A stretch of 64,000 bases of DNA, taken from positions 60,326-124,325 of the forward strand of contig QHYH01000085.1 in NCBI GenBank assembly GCA_003223215.1. The letters are read 5' to 3'. The notes beneath the pieces are model-generated. The model made no database searches. It was not told the DNA's origin and saw nothing but the letters and a program-made list of their open reading frames with translations. The first letter of the stretch is position 1. Every line of letters begins with the position of its first letter. Below, one piece after another: positions 62,084 through 64,000 of the stretch. The position numbers and the translations under genes are program-made. Source of the stretch: Acidobacteriota bacterium. Lineage in GTDB: Bacteria > Acidobacteriota > Terriglobia > Acidiferrales > UBA7541.

Positions 62084-63313
62084 ATGAGTCAGAGACCGAC
62101 CCTTCAGAACGGTTCGCGCCGGGCATTCCTCCAATGGTCCGCTGCAGCCGCGGCCGTCTCCGCTTTTCGTATCGTGAATGAGCCTCTGCTCGCCGCTGCG
62201 GCCGTCGACCGGGATCTGCAGCATTTTCCTCCCGGCTCTGTGGTCATCAACGCCAACGAGAATCCTCTGGGGCCGTGTGACCTGGCGAGAAAAGCGCTCA
62301 GCGAAATCATCCCGGAGGGCGGGCGCTATTGCTGGTGGCTAAAGGATGAGCTCGCGAAATCGTTGGCAGACTCGGTCGGTGTAAAACCGGAAAACGTCGC
62401 GATGTTCCCGGGCTCGAGCGAGCCACTACATTTTTCCGTGATGGCGTTTACTTCGCCCAGCCGCAGCTACGTCACCGCCGACCCCGGCTATGAATCCGGA
62501 ATGCACTCGTCCAAATTCTCGGGTGCGCGCGTGGCCAAGACCGCGCTCACGAAATCCTACGCGCACGACATTCCGGCCATGCTTGCAGCCGCGCCCGACG
62601 CCGGCCTTTTCTACGTTTGCACGCCGAACAACCCCACCGGCACGCTCACGCCGCACTCCGCCATCGAAGAATTGCTGGCCCAAAAACCGAAGGGCTCCGT
62701 CGTGCTGGTCGACGAAGCGTACATTCATTTTGCAGACCTGGCCGCCACGGCCATCGACCTGGTGAAAGCCGGCCAGGACATCATTGTGCTGCGCACCTTC
62801 TCAAAGATTTACGGCATGGCCGGCCTGCGCTGCGGCGCGGCCATCGCTCGACCCGATTTGCTCGAGAAACTGGTCCCGCAGGGCGGCGGAAGCGCCATGC
62901 CCGTCACCGCGCTGGTCGCCGCGTCCGCCAGCCTCAAGCACGAGCATTTGGTCCGCGAGCGCAAACTCGTCAACACTACCATTCGCCAGAAAACCTTCGA
63001 TTGGCTCAGCAGTCAGGGGTATTCTTTCACGCCGTCACAGGCCAACTTCTTCATGCTGGACGCCAGGCGTCCCGCAAAGCAGGTGATTGACGCGCTGGCT
63101 GCTAAGAAGGTGTTTATCGGCCGCATCTGGCCGGCTTGGCCCACCCATCTGCGCATCTCGGTTGGCACGCAAGCAGATATGGACGGTTTCCAGTCTGCGT
63201 TCGCCGCGGTCATGAAGAATTCCACCTCCGTCAGTTACGCGCTCCCGGCAAGGCCGGCCGATTCGAACTGCGACTACTTCTACGCCGACGGCCAAATGTT
63301 CCCGCGCGCATAG
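62084..63313 (+). CDS. Tat-exported PLP-dependent aminotransferase (HisC-like fold)
   Basis: 409 residues from an ATG with AAGGAGG 6 nt upstream. A Tat signal is present: SRRAFLQWSAAAAAV with the twin arginines at about residues 12-13. The aminotransferase domain follows, with ANENPLGPCDLAR, YVCTPNNPTGTLTPHS, VLVDEAYIHF and LRTFSKIYGMAGLRCG; the Lys in FSK should bind PLP. The C-terminal part has WPTHLRISVGTQADMDGF with the carboxylate-binding Arg. A folded, cofactor-loaded enzyme would be exported to the periplasm. The substrate is unknown. Confidence 0.85.
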   Translation: MSQRPTLQNGSRRAFLQWSAAAAAVSAFRIVNEPLLAAAAVDRDLQHFPPGSVVINANENPLGPCDLARKALSEIIPEGGRYCWWLKDELAKSLADSVGVKPENVAMFPGSSEPLHFSVMAFTSPSRSYVTADPGYESGMHSSKFSGARVAKTALTKSYAHDIPAMLAAAPDAGLFYVCTPNNPTGTLTPHSAIEELLAQKPKGSVVLVDEAYIHFADLAATAIDLVKAGQDIIVLRTFSKIYGMAGLRCGAAIARPDLLEKLVPQGGGSAMPVTALVAASASLKHEHLVRERKLVNTTIRQKTFDWLSSQGYSFTPSQANFFMLDARRPAKQVIDALAAKKVFIGRIWPAWPTHLRISVGTQADMDGFQSAFAAVMKNSTSVSYALPARPADSNCDYFYADGQMFPRA

Positions 63314-63575
63314 GGCACTACAGAAGCGGCCTCAAATTCCGGAGGGCCAGATCGTCGAAAGCCGAGATGGCTCATCCTGGTGTTCGTTTGCTACTTCGCC
63401 ATCATGGTGCATGCGCTGCCACGCGCCAGCCGTTTGCCTCAACCTATTTTCGGGCTGTGCGCCGTTTTCAACTTTGCCACCATCGTTAGTATTGATTTCG
63501 GAATCAGAAGCGTGCCGCTGCAAATAACCGCGACCTGTCCCACATCGGAAAATGACAGCCAAGAGAACCGACGAG
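63314..63575. other. Intergenic region between aminotransferase and PIN remnant
   Basis: About 260 bases. No convincing gene, promoter or terminator was recognised. Confidence 0.4.
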
Positions 63576-63820
63576 CTAAGGCTGATCTATCGGCAGAACG
63601 TGGAATCGCTTCTTTCCCGCAAGACGGTAGGTTGCAAAATCTGCTTGGTCGATGGTGAGAATAGCACTGAGCGATTCCCTGTTTGCAAGATGAACTAGCG
63701 TCGCATCGGCAAAATCCATCGGCCGATCCCAACATTTCAACATCAACGAATGTAATTGTGCTAACTCAGATTTTAGGTAAGCCACTGGTTCGACCAGTGA
63801 GACCAGAGCGATGGCCTGCT
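63576..63820 (-). pseudogene. C-terminal remnant of a PIN-domain (VapC-like) toxin
   Basis: The minus-strand frame gives the typical PIN C-terminal half: DRPMDFADATLVHLANRESL with an Asp-rich active-site segment, then ILTIDQADFATYRLAGKKRF. The N-terminal half with the first catalytic Asp is missing. The frame runs into the IS200-type remnant at about 63811-63820. No antitoxin gene is seen. It is a broken toxin gene cut by the mobile element. Confidence 0.6.
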
Positions 63821-63963
63821 TGTGTGGCAAAGAGCGGAATTTCACGGGCGAGCACTTCTGGGCCCGTGGATACGCAGTGTCCACAGTGGGCTTTGAGTTG
63901 GAGCAAGTCCGCAAATACATCCGCGAACAAGAGGCCGCGGATGGTAACAGCGGCAGTTTCTAA
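63811..63963 (+). mobile_element. IS200/IS605-family TnpA (Y1 transposase) C-terminal remnant
   Basis: An open frame of about 50 residues carries GEHFWARGYAVSTVGFELEQ, which matches the C-terminal part of TnpA of IS200-type elements, followed by VRKYIREQEAADG. The HUH catalytic domain is absent from this fragment. Imperfect hairpin sequence (GGCGCGC...GCGACGCC) just after the stop could be the right-end hairpin. The rest of the element, if present, is outside the window or lost. Confidence 0.7.
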
Positions 63964-64000
63964 ACTCATCCACGAAGGCGCGCCTTAGCGCGACGCCTCA

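Noticed and set aside
63783..63799. Perfect hairpin CACTGGT-TCG-ACCAGTG next to the IS remnant
   Set aside because: It lies within the PIN coding frame (VSLVEPV), and no IS200 left-end context was found, so I did not call it an element end.

Overview
The window is high-GC bacterial DNA with tightly packed genes. It most likely comes from an Acidobacteriota chromosome, possibly a metagenome-assembled one. The support is family-level and from memory: a TonB-dependent receptor with an N-terminal carboxypeptidase-regulatory-like domain, a kinase-like protein fused to a TonB C-terminal domain, a PilZ-like/coiled-coil protein, a fused alpha/beta E1 dehydrogenase, DUF2339 and DUF1684 proteins, and a Gram-negative lipid A gene (lpxB). 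No rRNA, tRNA, CRISPR array or intact mobile element was seen. The only mobile trace is an IS200-type transposase tail at the right edge.

Layout. 1-7 kb: a hybrid sensor histidine kinase, two membrane proteins, a small hypothetical gene and a secreted HExxH metallopeptidase-like protein. 7-11 kb (minus): a helicase/exonuclease pair of the YprA/YprB (MrfA/MrfB) DNA-repair type. 11-13.3 kb (minus): a fluoride-response locus, with a crcB-motif riboswitch, crcB/fluC, a DUF190 PII-like gene and an MFS transporter. 13.8-18.3 kb: a polysaccharide deacetylase, a TonB receptor with a small exported Cys/His-rich protein, and a hypothetical gene. 18.4-24.4 kb: the E1 fusion, PspC, DoxX, SH3-domain, ornithine cyclodeaminase-like and Mug glycosylase genes. 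24.4-29.1 kb (plus): two crotonase-fold genes, a rhodanese, an ArsC/Spx-like redox gene with an in-frame TGA, a truncated hydroxyacyl-CoA dehydrogenase, a macrodomain gene and a MidA-like methyltransferase. 29.2-37.1 kb (minus): a cell-envelope operon of lipoprotein, two half ABC exporters, lpxB and an inactive M1-peptidase-like TPR protein. 37.4-42.8 kb: hypothetical, PilZ/coiled-coil, DUF962, recR and GNAT genes. 43-48 kb (plus): a giant DUF2339 membrane protein and an M48 peptidase. 48.2-50.5 kb (minus): ybaB, dnaX and the SRP RNA. 50.6-56.7 kb (minus): cupin, DinB-like, site-2-protease-like, kinase-TonB, alkyladenine glycosylase, acetyltransferase and hypothetical genes. 56.9-64 kb: DUF1684, the three-subunit pntAA-pntAB-pntB transhydrogenase, a 2OG-Fe(II) oxygenase, a Tat-exported aminotransferase and a broken PIN-domain gene beside the IS200 remnant.

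The most notable observation is at 26459-26812. The ArsC/Spx-like reading frame is intact in family sequence on both sides of a TGA that sits exactly where the first cysteine of the CxxC motif belongs. A stem-loop with a GGTC apical loop starts about 15 nt downstream, and its spacing and loop match a bacterial SECIS element. This predicts a selenoprotein with a U-T-T-C redox motif, next to a rhodanese. Gene finders would report only a truncated ORF here. Other second-look items are the fluoride riboswitch, the kinase-TonB pseudokinase, the M1 pseudo-peptidase in the lpxB operon, a palindrome-rich in-frame insertion in the helicase gene, and several phased repeats between genes.
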